7,609 nucleotides of DNA from an uncultured Eubacteriaceae bacterium (lineage in GTDB: Bacteria; Bacillota; Clostridia; Lachnospirales; CAG-274), in the NCBI GenBank assembly GCA_946534775.1, contig CAMNCZ010000041.1:1-7609 (forward strand), given 5' to 3'. The stretch's first letter is position 1, and every line of letters starts with the position of its first letter. Made by a program: the position numbers and the translations under genes. The notes under the pieces are model-generated. The model was not told the DNA's origin, did no database searches, and saw only the letters and a list, made by a program, of their open reading frames with translations. Positions 6,401 to 7,609 of the stretch are shown piece by piece.

Positions 6401-7607
6401 AAAGGCCGACGGTTCTATGGACCTTACGCACTACAACAAATTCGGCGCCAACCTTATAGCAAGCAAAATGGCAGAGTCCTTAAAGGCACAGAATATCGCC
6501 ATTGCAAAGGACACCAAAAATTCAAACATCTATGTAGGCAAGTTTGACGCGCTTAAAGAGGCAAACCTGTTTGTTATAGGCGACTCGCTTGCAGATGCTT
6601 CCTCAAAGACGGAAGTTATCAAGTCCGTAAGTTTCGCCTCCAAGCTTCAGCAGTTCTTCTCCGACAAGATACACGTTGTTGATTACACCAAGGCGGACTG
6701 CACGGCAAAGGGCTTTACAAAAACCAAGGAATACAGCGAATTTATGTCAAGCGTAAACGCGGGCGACTATGTAATACTTGCATTTGGCCGCACGGACAGC
6801 GACAAATCGACTACAGACAAAATACTTGACGAATATTCGGGCGCAGAGGGCGATGTAAATACAAACGGTTCGTTCAGAAATATCGTTTACAACAGCTATA
6901 TCAAGCCGCTGCACGACAAAAACGCCGTTGTTATTATGACGACCCCCATTGTGGATGCCAAGTTTAAAAACGACGTTGTTGTAAACGGCCTTGACGACTA
7001 CTCGGCGGCGATAAGGGAACTTGTGACCGAAAACTATCTTTACTTTGTGGATATGAACGGTCAGTCCGCGGAACTTTTCAACAAAATGGGAGTGGAAGGC
7101 AGCAAGGCTTTTAACGCGGTAGACAGCAAAGCGGGCATTGAAAGAAACCGACTTAACGATTTCGGCGCCGAAACAATGGCACGCACTTTCATAAATATGA
7201 TGAAGTATTCTTCCGCAACGCTTAAAACCTATATCAACGAAAGCGAACTTTCAAAAACCAATATCCTTACCCGCGGCGAGTTTACATCGGCTATGGTAAG
7301 CGTAATGGGCGTAAGCGACACAAGCGGCACCAACTTCAAGGACGTGGCAAAGGGCAAGGACTACTACAACGCTGTACTTACAGCCAAAAATCTTGCACTT
7401 ACACCCGGCTATGTAAGCGGCAGCTTTAAGCCCGAAAACGAGATTTACGGCAATGATGCGGTAAATATGCTGAAGGCCGCATTAAAATACAAGGGCAAAA
7501 AAATAACCGCACTTAACGACGTATACGAACTTATGCCTATCGATAAAACCGTTTCAAACGAAATAGGTCTTTACGCAATAGACAGACTTTTTGAAGAAAT
7601 AAGATAA
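3462..7607 (+). CDS. Secreted multidomain pectin esterase: CE8 methylesterase, Big2/Ig-like, CE12-type acetylesterase, degenerate SGNH, partial SLH
   Basis: This complete 1381-residue exported protein has a TAA stop at 7605. Residues 1-26 form a signal peptide (K-I-R-R, hydrophobic core, likely cut after T-F-A). Residues 29-350 are pectin methylesterase: G-T-Y-E-E (62-66), Q-A-V-A (141-144), Q-D-T-L with acid/base D164, V-D-F-I-F-G with nucleophile D198, and L-G-R-P-W with R263 and W265. Residues 368-441 are a Big2 Ig-like domain; 448-542 resemble another Ig-like module seen in SLH proteins. Residues 553-748 are an unassigned, probably beta-rich module. Residues 757-1008 are an SGNH esterase like rhamnogalacturonan acetylesterase (CE12): G-D-S (S766), G-G-R-S (800-803), G-H-N-D (831-834), and D987 with H990. 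Residues 1034-1250 are a second SGNH copy lacking most catalytic residues. From 1268 there is one SLH repeat and part of another. It should remove methyl and acetyl groups from pectin at the cell surface. AAGGAGG at 3443-3449 precedes the ATG by 12 bases, and deoB ends 28 bases upstream. Domain calls for CE8 and CE12 are strong; surface anchoring is less certain. Confidence 0.92.
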   Translation: MKIRRLISGVMCGIMTMGVMNFRTFAADSVNITVGSGGFATVQQAIDSVKAGQSAVITITPGTYEEGVVVDKPNIKLVNNNKSKEAVITYDRGPAHSDPAKKLGTEKSATFLVTEKATGFSADNIVFKNTYNIGTSFEQGQAVAFESLADKVVLENCSFIGRQDTLYLKGASKGKETYGSANPARVYLKNCYIEGTVDFIFGDATAYFDNCKLFMAYSEKGGHFTAANTTLFNIGYVFDRCQFLTDDKYKTDSAAAAKVDLGRPWQANTTYPNSGSYTAIINSKMSDVIKKEGFSVWGDETVTNKVRYYEYGTTDLKGRPTDISKRDKNICKILTAQQAALFTPYTVLSGSDSWNPLKAKKTNESAFDVTLDKYSIELPQGETTSIKAFSQNNKIKSFSSSDSNIAAVDENGKITAVSQGSAEITAEGENGFAASAKISVKPTRTAAPTIKEISIDHISTFAPGTTMTVNYSYALESDNKDDAARISWYLLKDGREILLKKGVGAAYRTYTIQSSEVGCKYKATVEPATKTSYGDYGKAVSVTDDNTVSGSSSTVILTGFNEDTKLFEATNNWTADKTADNYLITANCTEKEPSTIKYTTDIENPYLRVKMRFNPQGTGLSAEDYANIYINKTETEGYKLNIARGSNMQSLKLYIYKVTAEGEKLLASDENTLKNKVNQNSGENNPFFYIDFYKNADTLTAVFRLDGDTEDLCKITGRDTAPLKGGSLYAEFIGKGGIWQLDTLSLENSDNKAKENAIHVYLAGDSTVKDYGTSNTIGGWGEFIKDYFTDDVVIVNKAEGGRSTRSYLNQGRLDEILSLAQPGDYLFIQFGHNDARDDDPATMEHKVQLGTPDEDGIYPSIPAVKTKTPQYIIDFYKNDPYPYGDTFYPYESGTFKWYYEQYINAAKEKGMIPVVITPVCRVFFDENGKITPHFGADNGYVEAVRQVAKENNCTLIDMYDITSSLYESYGELSTQVLHNVKADGSMDLTHYNKFGANLIASKMAESLKAQNIAIAKDTKNSNIYVGKFDALKEANLFVIGDSLADASSKTEVIKSVSFASKLQQFFSDKIHVVDYTKADCTAKGFTKTKEYSEFMSSVNAGDYVILAFGRTDSDKSTTDKILDEYSGAEGDVNTNGSFRNIVYNSYIKPLHDKNAVVIMTTPIVDAKFKNDVVVNGLDDYSAAIRELVTENYLYFVDMNGQSAELFNKMGVEGSKAFNAVDSKAGIERNRLNDFGAETMARTFINMMKYSSATLKTYINESELSKTNILTRGEFTSAMVSVMGVSDTSGTNFKDVAKGKDYYNAVLTAKNLALTPGYVSGSFKPENEIYGNDAVNMLKAALKYKGKKITALNDVYELMPIDKTVSNEIGLYAIDRLFEEIR

Positions 7608-7609
7608 AA

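Noticed and set aside
6849..6887. Dockerin-like G-D-V-N-x-N-G-S string at residues 1130-1137 of the giant protein
   Set aside because: There is only one such string and no second repeat; the segment aligns with the G-T-F core segment of the preceding SGNH domain, so it is part of the SGNH fold.

Overview
The window looks like a chromosomal stretch from a Gram-positive, Clostridia-type bacterium, probably an anaerobe that lives on plant polysaccharide. Three things suggest this: strong GGAGG-type ribosome binding sites, Firmicutes-type versions of the nucleoside catabolic enzymes, and a giant secreted pectin esterase that ends in S-layer-homology (SLH) sequence. Codon use is distinctive: isoleucine is mostly ATA, while glycine is mostly GGC. 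Pectin-specialist gut Clostridia such as Monoglobus are a possible home, but the sequence alone cannot prove it.

Layout: four complete genes, all on the + strand, cover almost everything. Positions 1-98 are a leader that holds a perfect 11-bp hairpin and a further copy of its arm lying over the first ribosome binding site. Then come a polysaccharide-deacetylase-like protein without a signal peptide (99-899), pyrimidine-nucleoside phosphorylase (936-2231), phosphopentomutase deoB (start reassigned to TTG at 2282, ending 3433) and a 1381-residue exported multidomain pectin esterase (3462-7607). The gaps are 36, 50 and 28 bases, and I see no terminator in any of them, so one polycistronic transcript is possible. 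No RNA genes, insertion sequences, CRISPR arrays or transposon ends were seen.

How the genes fit together: the second and third genes make a clear pair. The phosphorylase splits pyrimidine (deoxy)nucleosides to (deoxy)ribose-1-phosphate, and DeoB converts this to the 5-phosphate for central metabolism. The last gene acts outside the cell on pectin. It has an intact CE8 pectin methylesterase domain, Ig-like and beta-rich linker or binding modules, an intact CE12-type SGNH acetylesterase domain, a second SGNH copy that has lost most catalytic positions, and a short, apparently incomplete SLH anchor. The link between nucleoside salvage and pectin de-esterification is unexplained and may only be positional.

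The observations most worth following are the degenerate second SGNH domain, the incomplete SLH anchor, the unassigned 200-residue module in the giant protein, and the possible alternative RNA structures in the leader.
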